Source of the DNA: DAOUJI01 sp965219565
Lineage (GTDB): Bacteria > Chloroflexota > Dehalococcoidia > Lucifugimonadales > JAGWBF01
Assembly: GCA_965219565.1 (NCBI GenBank)
Contig: OZ244780.1
Coordinates: forward strand, 1,178,001 to 1,242,000
DNA: 64,000 nt
Direction: 5' to 3'
In this document: in pieces, positions 16,641 to 24,992 of the stretch
How positions within the stretch are numbered: the stretch's first letter is position 1
Layout: each line of letters starts with the position of its first letter
The notes under the pieces: model-generated
What the model was told of the DNA's origin: nothing
Seen by the model: the letters and a program-made list of their open reading frames with translations, nothing else
Database searches by the model: none
Translations under genes and position numbers: made by a program

Positions 16641-18575
16641 ATGAAACTCCGCGCACCACGGGTGTATATCGTAGCATTAATCTTGGCTTTGGCTCTGGGG
16701 ACCGCAGTATTGGCGTGCGGAGACGACGCAACACCCACCTCCCCGCCGGCCACCGCCACCTCCCCCGCGGCAACCTCTCCTCCTGCCACGGCAATCCCTC
16801 CGGAGGCCACCGCTGCGCCCACTGCAACCTCCCAGCCGGTGGCTCCTACGGCTGCTCCGACCGAGGTAATGACTAAAGCCGGTGAAGTTGATTTTGGGGA
16901 CATCGGCTACGGCATGCAAGGGTACAGAATAGTGGACTTCGGGGAGCCCAAGTACGGCGGCGTCAGTAAGAACTCCTACTGGACACCGCTTAGGGCCTGG
17001 GACCCGCACGGCGGTTTCACCTCACAATCAGGCAATTTCAGCCCTATGTTCAGCAACATGATGCAGTTCAACCCCTTCACATTCGACCGTTTCGATATGT
17101 GGGGGGACCTGGCGGAGAGTTGGGAGATGACCGATCCGGCAGGTTTTCACTGGACCTTCGAGCTGAAGCCGCACGCGATCTTCTCTGACGGCAGTCCAGT
17201 GACCGCTGAAGACGTGGTCTACAGCTTCGATAGGATGTTGGGAAGGACACCAAATCACCCAGACCCCCTATTTGAGGCCTCCAAGAACCTCGACCCCCAT
17301 TTCGATCATGCTGAAGCTATCGACGCCAGGACAGTCCGGATATTCCTGAACGCCCCTTGGGCCGATTTCATATCCTTCATGGCGGAAGACCACTTTGTAA
17401 TAGTGCCCAAGGCGCACTACGAGGAGTTGGACGCGAAGACGATGGCCGGCGACGACCAATTCACGTGGGACCAGGGTTGGAAGAATGTCGTGGGTTCCGG
17501 CCCGTACAAGCTGTCGGCCGTCCCTTCCAAGGAACAGTATAGCTACGAGAAAGTCCCGGGCTACTGGAAGCAAGACCCGGAAGGACGGGACCTCCCGTAT
17601 CTGGACGGGATGGACTACTTCGTCCTGGCATTCGGAGACGTGGCCTACGGCGCCTGGGCTGCGGAACAGGTCTGGGTCTCGGTGCCCCGGGCCAACGGCG
17701 GCATGAGCCGCCCCCTGTTGACTAACCTTCTGGAGGAAGGCAACAACGAGAAGTGGATAGCCTATCGAACGCCCGGGTCCGTCACCGGCCTGGTGGTCAA
17801 CCCGACCAGGGCTCCGTTTGACAATCCTATCGTACGGAGGGCTATGTTCCTGGCCATGGACCGTCATCTCCTTAACGAGGTGATAGAAGGAAACCTTGCG
17901 ATATGGGCCAGCACCTGCGGCCCTTCGGGTCATCCGCTCTGTATGTCCGCCGAGGAGGTGTTGGCGTTGCCAGGATACAGGCAGCTCAACGGTGAGAAGC
18001 ACCCCGACGACATAGCGGAGGCGCGGCGTTTGATGGAATCGGTGGGTTATACGGCCGACAACCCCGCCGAAACCACGTATCCCATCAGAGAGGGATCGCT
18101 GGGCGGCACGGCAGCAAGGGATGAGTCCGCCTTGTACCAGGAAATGTTCAAGCCCATACATCTCAAGATAGATGTCAGAGTGGTGGACACGGCCACTCAT
18201 AACGAACTCAGGGCCAAGGGGGACTTTGACATGCTGGGCGTCGGGCTTGCATCGGCCAGCACTATAGTGTCACCCGACGCATACCTGTACGGCACCTACC
18301 AGGTGAGCCCGAACGCCTTTGGCTGGACATACGACCGCCAGGAAGATCTGATCAAGCTCATCAACGAGCAGTCCGCCATATCTGATTTCGATGAACGGAA
18401 GAAGGTGCTCCAGCAGATAGAAGATATAACCATGAGAGAAGACAGCTTCTGGATACCTTCCTTCGGCAGAGCATACAGCACTGTGTTCAACGCGGAGAAG
18501 ATTGCCGGCATGATGCCGACCCAGGGGCAGGTCACTGAAACCAAGTACGAGGCTATCTGGTTAGTCAACCCGTAA
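16641..18575 (+). CDS. ABC transporter solute-binding lipoprotein, family 5 (DppA/OppA type)
   Basis: A 644-residue binding protein. The N-terminus is a lipoprotein signal (basic MKLRAPR, hydrophobic core, lipobox AVLACG with Cys at about residue 26), then a Thr/Pro/Ala linker of roughly 40 residues. The SBP_bac_5 fold follows: FDRFDMWGDLAESWEM, FELKPHAIFSDGSPVTAEDV, YSFDRML. It sits in or on the membrane and captures a peptide-like or other organic solute. It is a clear paralog of the protein at 28858-30744, sharing GYGM, the FDRFD-WGDLAESW block and LNAPWADF. Two permease genes (18713-20626) face it from the opposite strand. Good promoter upstream, intrinsic terminator downstream. Confidence 0.9.
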   Translation: MKLRAPRVYIVALILALALGTAVLACGDDATPTSPPATATSPAATSPPATAIPPEATAAPTATSQPVAPTAAPTEVMTKAGEVDFGDIGYGMQGYRIVDFGEPKYGGVSKNSYWTPLRAWDPHGGFTSQSGNFSPMFSNMMQFNPFTFDRFDMWGDLAESWEMTDPAGFHWTFELKPHAIFSDGSPVTAEDVVYSFDRMLGRTPNHPDPLFEASKNLDPHFDHAEAIDARTVRIFLNAPWADFISFMAEDHFVIVPKAHYEELDAKTMAGDDQFTWDQGWKNVVGSGPYKLSAVPSKEQYSYEKVPGYWKQDPEGRDLPYLDGMDYFVLAFGDVAYGAWAAEQVWVSVPRANGGMSRPLLTNLLEEGNNEKWIAYRTPGSVTGLVVNPTRAPFDNPIVRRAMFLAMDRHLLNEVIEGNLAIWASTCGPSGHPLCMSAEEVLALPGYRQLNGEKHPDDIAEARRLMESVGYTADNPAETTYPIREGSLGGTAARDESALYQEMFKPIHLKIDVRVVDTATHNELRAKGDFDMLGVGLASASTIVSPDAYLYGTYQVSPNAFGWTYDRQEDLIKLINEQSAISDFDERKKVLQQIEDITMREDSFWIPSFGRAYSTVFNAEKIAGMMPTQGQVTETKYEAIWLVNP

Positions 18576-18599
18576 GAGGCGGTCAGGAAAGGCTCGATG

Positions 18600-18640
18600 A
18601 AGGGCCAGGGAGATACATCCCTGGCCCTTTACTTTATTTT
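18600..18640 (+). terminator. Rho-independent terminator of the ABC binding protein gene
   Basis: Perfect 12-bp stem AAGGGCCAGGGA / TCCCTGGCCCTT (18600-18611 and 18618-18629) with a 6-base loop, followed by the T-rich TTACTTTATTTT. It starts about 25 bases after the stop codon. Confidence 0.85.
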
Positions 18641-18648
18641 GCGAGTGA

Positions 18649-18675
18649 CGGGCTGGGTTTACATAACCCAGCCCG
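18649..18675 (-). terminator. Hairpin terminator between convergent genes
   Basis: Perfect 11-bp stem CGGGCTGGGTT / AACCCAGCCCG. It lies just beyond the stop of the minus-strand permease gene (18713). On the minus strand no long T-run follows, so it may instead be a second hairpin for the plus strand. Confidence 0.55.
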
Positions 18676-18712
18676 CGCACTGGTTACAAAGGTCGGACAC
18701 GTCTAGCAACCT

Positions 18713-19621
18713 TTACTCGCGGCTGCCCCGTAACCTGGGGTCCCAGGTGTCCCGGAGCGCATCACCGAGTATGTTAAAGGCGAACACCACCAATCCGATG
18801 GCCATCGCTGGGAATATCACCAGGGTTGGAGCGTTTTTCACGAAACGGAAGGTCTGTCCGGCCATCATTCCGCCCCAGGAGGGCTCCTCCGGAGGCGCTC
18901 CCAGGCCCAGGAAGCTGAGGGAGGTCTCAATAATGATGGCGGCGCCCAGAGAGATAGAGGCCATGATGATGACGAGAGCCATACAATTGGGGACGATGTG
19001 CTTTAGGATCAACCTCCCGTACCCGACGCCCACGGCCCTGGCTGCCAGGACATAGTCCATACCACTAATGGAGAGGGCTTGAGCGCGAACCGCGCGAGTG
19101 GTTGGAGGTATCATGGTAATGGTTATGGCCGCAATCACGTTCTCGAGAGAGGCGCCCATGGTGGCCATAATGGCCATGGCCAGGATGATGCTGGGAAAGG
19201 CCATGAGGGCGTCAATGACACGCTGGAGCGCCAGGTCCAGGATTCCGCCTCTTGTGGCGCTGACGACCCCCAAAAAAGTGCCTATGGTAACCCCGGCTAG
19301 GGTCGACACCAGACTGACGTAGAGGGTGATGCGCGCCCCATAAATCAGGCGGCTCAGAACGTCGCGGCCAACCTGGTCTCCCCCGGCCAGGTATCCCTCC
19401 GTACCAACGCCGGCGAACACGGCCTTCCGGTTGATCTGGTAAGGGTCGGCTGGAGCGAGAAGGGGAGCAAACGCAGCCATAAGAATCAGCAGAATAATGA
19501 TGGCGGCTGCCACTGCACCGAGGGGCTGGTGTACCGTGAAAGACGCCAAACGGCGCCTGGCGTCGGAAAGCCTGCCCCCGAAACCTCGGCGCACAACGTC
19601 AACGGGTTCCGCCCTTAACAA
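18713..19621 (-). CDS. ABC transporter permease, DppC/OppC type
   Basis: A 302-residue integral membrane permease with about six helices. After a cytoplasmic N-terminus and first helix (AAAIIILLILMAAFAPLLA) comes the periplasmic signature GGDQVGRDVLSRLIYGARI, typical of DppC. The EAA loop that contacts the ATPase is MDYVLAARAVGVGYGRLILK. The frame begins at a TTG at 19621, with an in-frame stop shortly upstream, so no longer start is available. It follows the DppB-like gene by 45 bases on the minus strand. No DppD/DppF ATPase is adjacent. It is a paralog of the permease at 22195-23112. Confidence 0.9.
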   Translation of the reverse strand: MLRAEPVDVVRRGFGGRLSDARRRLASFTVHQPLGAVAAAIIILLILMAAFAPLLAPADPYQINRKAVFAGVGTEGYLAGGDQVGRDVLSRLIYGARITLYVSLVSTLAGVTIGTFLGVVSATRGGILDLALQRVIDALMAFPSIILAMAIMATMGASLENVIAAITITMIPPTTRAVRAQALSISGMDYVLAARAVGVGYGRLILKHIVPNCMALVIIMASISLGAAIIIETSLSFLGLGAPPEEPSWGGMMAGQTFRFVKNAPTLVIFPAMAIGLVVFAFNILGDALRDTWDPRLRGSRE

Positions 19622-19666
19622 CGCGCCCTCGCTATTTGCCCCACGCTAGCCTCCCCCTGCAAGGTC

Positions 19667-20626
19667 TCACCGGTAGCGGATTCTGGGGTCAATCACCGGA
19701 TAGATAAGGTCCACGATGAGGTTCACCATCAGGATTATGCCAATCATGGTCATAACAACAGCCTGGACTATGTTGTAGTCCCTTGTAGTGATGGACCCGA
19801 GGAGCAGGCGACCCACTCCGGGCAGCTGAAATATTTCCTCGATAATGACCGTCCCGCCGACCAGAACAGAGAACTGGAATGAGGCCAGGGTAAACACCGG
19901 CAATATGGCGTTCTGCAGGGCGTGTCGATACACCACCGCCCGTGCTCCCAGCCCTTTGGCACGGGCGGTGCGTACATAGTCTTCCCGCAGGACCTCCAAC
20001 ATGCTTGATCTGGTGATTCGGGCCGTATAGCCGATGCGGGTAAGCGAAAGGGCGATGATTGGGAACGCCAGTTGCTTGAGATTGGTCAACGGCTCATCCC
20101 AGATGTGCCGGTAACCTATGGGTGGGAGCCATTCGAAAAACCTGACGAGAATGAAGACGATCATTATGGCTACAACGAACAATGGGACGGTTACTCCCGT
20201 GATCGCTATCAGCCTTCCGACGTAATCGATCCAGGTGTTTTGATTAACAGCGGAAATGACGCCCAGAGGAATGGCCAGAACCGTGCTTAACACCAAGGAG
20301 ACGATTGCGAGCTCCAACGTCAGGGGCAGCCGGTGCGCCATCGTCTGGTTTATGCTGGTGTCGTCAAACAGGGACTTGCCGAGGTCGCCCCTTAGCAAGC
20401 TGAAAGCCCAGTCGCCGTATTGCACAAGCAATGGCCGGTCGGTGCCCAACTTAGCTCGGATGAGCTTCAGGTCTTCTTCGGTGTAATCGGCTGTGCCGGT
20501 GGGGCCTTCGAGTCTGGCGGCCGCCGGGTCGCCGGGAACAATGCGCAGCATGAGAAAGGCAATGATCGAGACGAGCACAATGGTGGGGATCGTTGCAAGG
20601 AGCCGTTTAACCAGGTACACGGTCAT
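19667..20626 (-). CDS. ABC transporter permease, DppB/OppB type
   Basis: A 319-residue permease with six predicted helices, starting YLVKRLLATIPTIVLVSIIA as DppB proteins do. The EAA loop is VLREDYVRTARAKGLGARAV. It also has LRIVPGDPA in the first periplasmic region and ends with NLIVDLIYPVIDPRIRYR, the classic DppB C-terminus. It pairs with the DppC-like gene 45 bases downstream to form the membrane channel of a peptide-type importer. It is strikingly similar to the protein at 21194-22153 transcribed in the opposite direction, so the region holds two permease pairs from a divergent duplication. The binding protein at 16641 is the obvious partner. Confidence 0.92.
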   Translation of the reverse strand: MTVYLVKRLLATIPTIVLVSIIAFLMLRIVPGDPAAARLEGPTGTADYTEEDLKLIRAKLGTDRPLLVQYGDWAFSLLRGDLGKSLFDDTSINQTMAHRLPLTLELAIVSLVLSTVLAIPLGVISAVNQNTWIDYVGRLIAITGVTVPLFVVAIMIVFILVRFFEWLPPIGYRHIWDEPLTNLKQLAFPIIALSLTRIGYTARITRSSMLEVLREDYVRTARAKGLGARAVVYRHALQNAILPVFTLASFQFSVLVGGTVIIEEIFQLPGVGRLLLGSITTRDYNIVQAVVMTMIGIILMVNLIVDLIYPVIDPRIRYR

Positions 20627-21193
20627 CTGGCAGGCTACACCAGTTTAGTTAGCGGCATCGGCAGACCAGGGCATTTCGAGAAGGGAAACCCTGTTCCAGG
20701 CCCACGCACACCACTCGGAAGATGCGCAACTATAGCAGGCCATTTAATTGGGTGTCAAGAAATCGAATTGAGTCATAAATATCATTACGGAAAATGGCAT
20801 CGCCGTCTCGGAGACCATCTTCCCGTTGATGGCCTCACCCAGGCTCAGAATCACTTCCCTCTCTTATGGGGCAAGGTGATTCAGGCTCAAGACCTGGGTG
20901 ACATGCGTCCCAGCAACGCCTAGGTGATGTGCAAGCTCCCCTCTGGAGGCAACATGGCTCTGACACGAATTTATCTCACTCAGAGCGGCTCCCTGTCCAG
21001 TCGCTGTGTTGACGATTGTCAACACTGAATGTTAAGCTTCTCGGAATCAGCCCGGCACGAGTGACCGGCAGGCGTCCGGCTTCCGAGCCGGGCCGTCTTA
21101 GTTTCTTAGAGGGCTGAAAGTTGGGCCCTCGCTTCGCCTTGATAGAGTGGTATTGAGCCGGGTAAGCGCCAGCCTTGTTTACTAGGAAGCCTG
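20627..21193. other. Divergent intergenic region between two permease operons
   Basis: About 570 bases that must hold promoters for both permease pairs. The notable element is a perfect palindrome at 21006-21025 (listed separately). No gene supported. Confidence 0.5.
21006..21025. promoter_or_regulatory. Perfect palindrome, possible operator
   Basis: GTGTTGAC-GATT-GTCAACAC, an 8+8 bp perfect inverted repeat with a 4-base spacer. TTGACG within it could be a -35 box for the plus-strand permease, with a -10-like TAAGCT further on. No T-run follows, so a repressor or activator site is likelier than a terminator. Confidence 0.45.
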
Positions 21194-22153
21194 ATGCATT
21201 TCTACGTGATAAAGCGGCTTCTAGCCTTCATCCCCACCATAATTTTGGTCTCCTTGATAGCCTTTATCATGCTCCGGATCGTGCCTGGAGACCCGGCGGT
21301 GGCGAGAATGCGGGGCCCCACCGGTGAGGCCGACTATACCGAGGAAGATCTCCATATCCAGCGTCAGAAGATGGGCACCGACCGACACTTGACCGTCCAG
21401 TATTTTACCTGGGCAGGCGGGTTGCTCCGCGGGGACATGGGCAAATCTCTTAACGATGACAGTGAGATCCGCCAGGCTATATGGAAGCGTCTACCCATTA
21501 GCGCTGAGCTGGCCATAGGAGCTATCGTATTCAGCATGGTCTTCGCCATACCACTGGGCGTCCTCTCCGCCGTAAAACAAAACACCTGGATAGATTACGT
21601 CGGGAGGGCAGTGGCCATCATGGGGGTGAGCATACCCCTGTTCGTGTTTGCCATTCTGGTGATTTTTCTACTGGTGGTGGTGTTCGAATGGCTTCCACCT
21701 CCAGGGTTCGCTAATCTATGGGAAGACCCGTGGACAAATATAAAGCAGATGTTCTTTCCCATTTTGGCTCTCTCTTTTACTCGAATCGGTTACATGGCGC
21801 GTATCACACGCTCCGGCATGTTAGAGGTGCTCCGCGAGGACTATGTGCGCACCGCCAGGGCAAAGGGCCTAAGCGAAAACCTGGTGGTGGCCCGGCATGC
21901 CCTGCGGAACGCCATGCTGCCGGTGGTGACCCTGGCGGCCTTTCAGTTCGCGGTGTTGATAGGCGGCACGGTTATCATAGAGGGCATCTTCCGGCTAAAC
22001 GGCATGGGACAGCTTCTCCTCAGTTCCATCGGGAACAGGGACTACACCACTACTCAGGCTATCATCATGACCATGATCGGCGGGATTCTGCTCATCAACC
22101 TCTTCGTGGACCTTCTGTACGGAGCGCTGGACCCGCGAATCCGGTATTCATAA
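21194..22153 (+). CDS. ABC transporter permease, DppB/OppB type (second copy)
   Basis: A 319-residue DppB-type permease and close paralog of the one at 19667-20626. It begins FYVIKRLLAFIPTIILVSLI, has LRIVPGDPAVARM, the EAA loop VLREDYVRTARAKGLSENLV, and ends NLFVDLLYGALDPRIRYS. Six helices are visible. The DppC-like gene follows 41 bases later on the same strand. No binding protein or ATPase lies next to it, so it presumably shares them with other systems such as the binding proteins at 16641 or 28858. Confidence 0.92.
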   Translation: MHFYVIKRLLAFIPTIILVSLIAFIMLRIVPGDPAVARMRGPTGEADYTEEDLHIQRQKMGTDRHLTVQYFTWAGGLLRGDMGKSLNDDSEIRQAIWKRLPISAELAIGAIVFSMVFAIPLGVLSAVKQNTWIDYVGRAVAIMGVSIPLFVFAILVIFLLVVVFEWLPPPGFANLWEDPWTNIKQMFFPILALSFTRIGYMARITRSGMLEVLREDYVRTARAKGLSENLVVARHALRNAMLPVVTLAAFQFAVLIGGTVIIEGIFRLNGMGQLLLSSIGNRDYTTTQAIIMTMIGGILLINLFVDLLYGALDPRIRYS

Positions 22154-22194
22154 TGGACAAAATCAAGCCTTTACATGCCTACTAGGAGGGCTGG

Positions 22195-23112
22195 GTGTCG
22201 GTAGCAGGAATCGAAGCTCGCAGCGCCGACCTGGGACGAAAACTCAGAGTGGCATGGGTCTTGCGGGCCTCAAGGGATTTCGCTGTCCGGCAGCCCCTGG
22301 GGGCAATAGGTCTGGTCATAATCCTGTTCCTGGTCGCAGTGGCCGTATTCGCCCCGGTGTTGGCGCCTGCCGACCCACTTAAACCCAATGCACGGGGTGT
22401 CTTCGCCGAATGGGGATCGGGAGAGGGGGGACTTTTTATACTGGGGGGCGACCAGCTGGGCCGAGACGTGCTAAGCCGGCTTATCTACGGAGCCCGCATC
22501 TCCATTTACGTCAGCGTCGTTGCCACCTTCGCCGGAATCTTAATCGGCACAATGTTGGGGATAATCAGCGCCGTATCGGGTGGTAAGGTGGACATGGTTA
22601 TCCAGCGGATAGTTGATTCTTTCATGGCCTTCCCCTCCCTCATCCTGGCCCTGGCCATCGTAGCCACCATGGGCAACTCGCTGGAGAACGTCATTCTCGC
22701 CATCAGCTTCACCATTATCGCGCCAACGGCCCGGGCCTTACGGGCTCAGGCCTTGGGCATCGTTCCCATGGACTACGTGACGGCTGCCAGGGCTATCGGC
22801 AGTGGGTACTGGCGCATCCTCTTCCGGCACGTCATGCCCAACTGCCTCTCCCTGGCCATCATTCTGTTCTCCATTACCCTGGGAGCCGCCATCGTCATAG
22901 AAAGCTCTCTAAGCTTCCTGGGCCTGGGGGCTTCAGCGGAAGAGTCAACCTGGGGTGGAATGATGAGTCGCCAAACATATCGGTACCTGAGGGTGGCTCC
23001 CAGCCTGGTGTGGCTGCCCGCTCTCGCAATAGGCTTAGTGGTGTTCGCATTTAATATGTTGGGCGACGCCCTACGAGACATGTGGGACCCGAGACTTCGC
23101 GGGGGCCGATAG
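22195..23112 (+). CDS. ABC transporter permease, DppC/OppC type (second copy)
   Basis: A 305-residue DppC-type permease. It has the first helix IGLVIILFLVAVAVFAPVLA, the periplasmic GGDQLGRDVLSRLIYGARI, the EAA loop MDYVTAARAIGSGYWRILF and a C-terminal MLGDALRDMWDPRLRG. The GTG start has AGGAGGG five bases upstream. Paralog of 18713-19621. Together with the gene 41 bases upstream it forms the second DppBC pair of the locus. Confidence 0.92.
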   Translation: MSVAGIEARSADLGRKLRVAWVLRASRDFAVRQPLGAIGLVIILFLVAVAVFAPVLAPADPLKPNARGVFAEWGSGEGGLFILGGDQLGRDVLSRLIYGARISIYVSVVATFAGILIGTMLGIISAVSGGKVDMVIQRIVDSFMAFPSLILALAIVATMGNSLENVILAISFTIIAPTARALRAQALGIVPMDYVTAARAIGSGYWRILFRHVMPNCLSLAIILFSITLGAAIVIESSLSFLGLGASAEESTWGGMMSRQTYRYLRVAPSLVWLPALAIGLVVFAFNMLGDALRDMWDPRLRGGR

Positions 23113-23337
23113 CAGCCGCGACCACCCCTTAAGCCACGGAAGGCCGTCCAACGCCGCAGAGGGACGGGCCTGAAACCTCAGAGCCGTGTCCGCCGACGCT
23201 GGAGAGGGTCTCTTACACTCAACTCTCCCACATTGGCAAAGCTCTTGGCCAACCACAGCGGCCAGCTAGGTAGATGGACATCTCGGCGAAGCTGGAGGCC
23301 CTGCCGTTGTGACCACTCGTTGCGTGAGGGACCGAAC

Positions 23338-24489
23338 TTAGCTGATGCCGTAGGTACTGGCCGCGTTGTCGTAGAGGATCTTGCGCTTTTCCTCGTCGGT
23401 GCAGGGCTCCAGTAGCCTCTCGGCTATCTCTCGGGACTTGGGGAAGGTGCCTTCGTCGTGGGGGTAGTCGACGCCGAACTGGATATTGTCCACGCCGATC
23501 AAGTCCCGCAGCCTTATTGTCAGCGGGTCCTCCTGGAAGCCCACGAAACAGTTCGAGTACCAGAAATCGCTGGGAAGCATGCCGTCCGGGAACTTGTAGC
23601 GTCCCTGCCGGGTTGATTGTAGGAACCGGTCGGTCCATGTGTAGTCCATGCGCTCGAGGAAGTGGGGTATCCAGGCGACTTCGTGTTCGATTACGCCTAC
23701 CTTTAGCTTGGGGTGCCTCTCGAACACTCCGGCGAAGATCATGTCGGTGAGGTTCATCCGGGGGTAGTGGTCGACATTCGCCAGAAAAGCTGCAGTTACG
23801 GGGTCCGGGCCCAGGAACTCGTTTTCGGGCGAGGGGCGGTTGCATCCGATGTGGAACACCACGGGCATCTGCAGGTCCTGGCAGGCCGCCCAGAAGGGCT
23901 CGTACATGGGGTTGCTGTACCTCATTCCCGGACCGGGACCTTCGGGTATCATGCACCCCACGAATCCCATATTCTTACATCGCTCCAGTTCCACCACCGC
24001 GTCTTCCACGAGCTCGGGATTGAGCAGGGCAGTTGCATAGAGCCTGTCGGGGTGAGCGTTGCAATACTCGCCAATCCAGTCGTTCCAGGTCTTATGGATT
24101 TCGTGCAGGAGGACTTGGTCGGTGACTTTGTAAAGGTGCAACCCGATGGTCGAATAGATTATGGTCTTGTCAATGCCGTCGATGTCCATGTCCTTGATCC
24201 GTTCATCGGGGTCATAGGCTCCAGGGCGGAGGTGTTCCTCCCTGACTCGTGTCAGGCCTATCTCCTTCCGCACCTCAGGGTCCTTCTCATACCTCCTACC
24301 GGGATGAGTGCCTGGTGAAAGTCTCTGCAGTATTAGCGTGTCGTCACACACCCACATATCCGAGTCTTCACCGTGGACCAGGTGGGGAGCCCGGTCGCGG
24401 TACTGGGCGGGCATCCTGGTCACCCACAGGTCCGAGCGCTCAAAGGTATGGTCGTCTTGAGACAGTATCTTGTAGCCTTCCAGAGCCAT
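23338..24489 (-). CDS. Amidohydrolase family 2 (TIM-barrel metal hydrolase/decarboxylase)
   Basis: A 383-residue member of the Amidohydro_2 family, which includes ACMSD-like decarboxylases and hydratases of ring-cleavage pathways. Metal-site signatures: DDHTFERSDLW near the N-terminus (a single His and Glu instead of H-x-H, normal for this branch), HIGCNRPSPENEF in the middle, and DYPHDEGTFPKS with the active Asp near the C-terminus. Cytoplasmic. It is a close paralog of 27063-28202. In the catabolic island it may act on a ring-cleavage or lactone-derived acid; no specific substrate can be read. Confidence 0.9.
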   Translation of the reverse strand: MALEGYKILSQDDHTFERSDLWVTRMPAQYRDRAPHLVHGEDSDMWVCDDTLILQRLSPGTHPGRRYEKDPEVRKEIGLTRVREEHLRPGAYDPDERIKDMDIDGIDKTIIYSTIGLHLYKVTDQVLLHEIHKTWNDWIGEYCNAHPDRLYATALLNPELVEDAVVELERCKNMGFVGCMIPEGPGPGMRYSNPMYEPFWAACQDLQMPVVFHIGCNRPSPENEFLGPDPVTAAFLANVDHYPRMNLTDMIFAGVFERHPKLKVGVIEHEVAWIPHFLERMDYTWTDRFLQSTRQGRYKFPDGMLPSDFWYSNCFVGFQEDPLTIRLRDLIGVDNIQFGVDYPHDEGTFPKSREIAERLLEPCTDEEKRKILYDNAASTYGIS

Positions 24490-24992
24490 GTTCGCCCTCC
24501 TTGTAACGGGTCTCTTCCGCAGCCGTAACCCTATTTTACGACAGGATTCCTCGGATAAGATAGTATCGCTTCAGTCGAGATTAGCGCTAGAAGCTGATGG
24601 GGTCAACTCCCGTCCCCGATCACAATTGTCATTCTGAACGGAGCGGAGCGGAGTGAAGAATCTAAGGGCGCTGTTGGGAGCTGCGCCGCCATTCCGTGAC
24701 CGACCCTGCCGTTGGGGGTGGTCCATTCCTCGACGGCCCGGAGTATGTGCAAGGATTCTTAGATTCTTCGTCGCTGCGCTCCTCAGAATGCCAACAAAGG
24801 GGGCTACCCTAGAATGACAATAAAAGGGGGCGACCCTTGCATTTCTCACAAAGACTGGACAGTTATCCCCGTATCTTGGAGAGCCGGGTCTGGTCCCCAG
24901 GCAACGACAGGCGCCGGAGAGCCGATAAGCCTCCGGCTTCCGCCGCACCTTCTCGGCGGCAGACTGCTGGGACTCCTGGCCCATGTCCCTCC
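24490..24992. other. Intergenic stretch carrying a dispersed palindromic repeat
   Basis: About 500 bases without a supported gene, dominated by the palindromic repeat at 24627-24820. The minus-strand frame through it (24571-24984) has no family motif and simply reads the repeat. Confidence 0.5.
24627..24820. repeat. Long-range palindromic REP-like repeat
   Basis: The left arm 24627-24666 starts TGTCATTCTGAACGGAGCGG and ends GAAGAATCTAAG. The right arm 24757-24795 is its imperfect reverse complement (CTTAGATTCTTCG then CTCAGAATG). A third partial copy of the arm end, AGAATGACAAT, follows at 24811-24821. The arms are about 90 bases apart. ATTCTGA-AGCG-GAAGAATCT arms recur, as I recall, in many environmental bacterial genomes. 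Non-coding. Confidence 0.65.

Noticed and set aside
16740..16870. Short tandem-like Thr/Pro/Ala coding repeat
   Set aside because: It is the flexible linker after a lipobox, also present in the other lipoproteins here; not a CRISPR or microsatellite of interest.
17268..18200. A 310-codon minus-strand frame within the ABC binding protein gene
   Set aside because: Antisense of a strongly conserved SBP gene with its own promoter and terminator.
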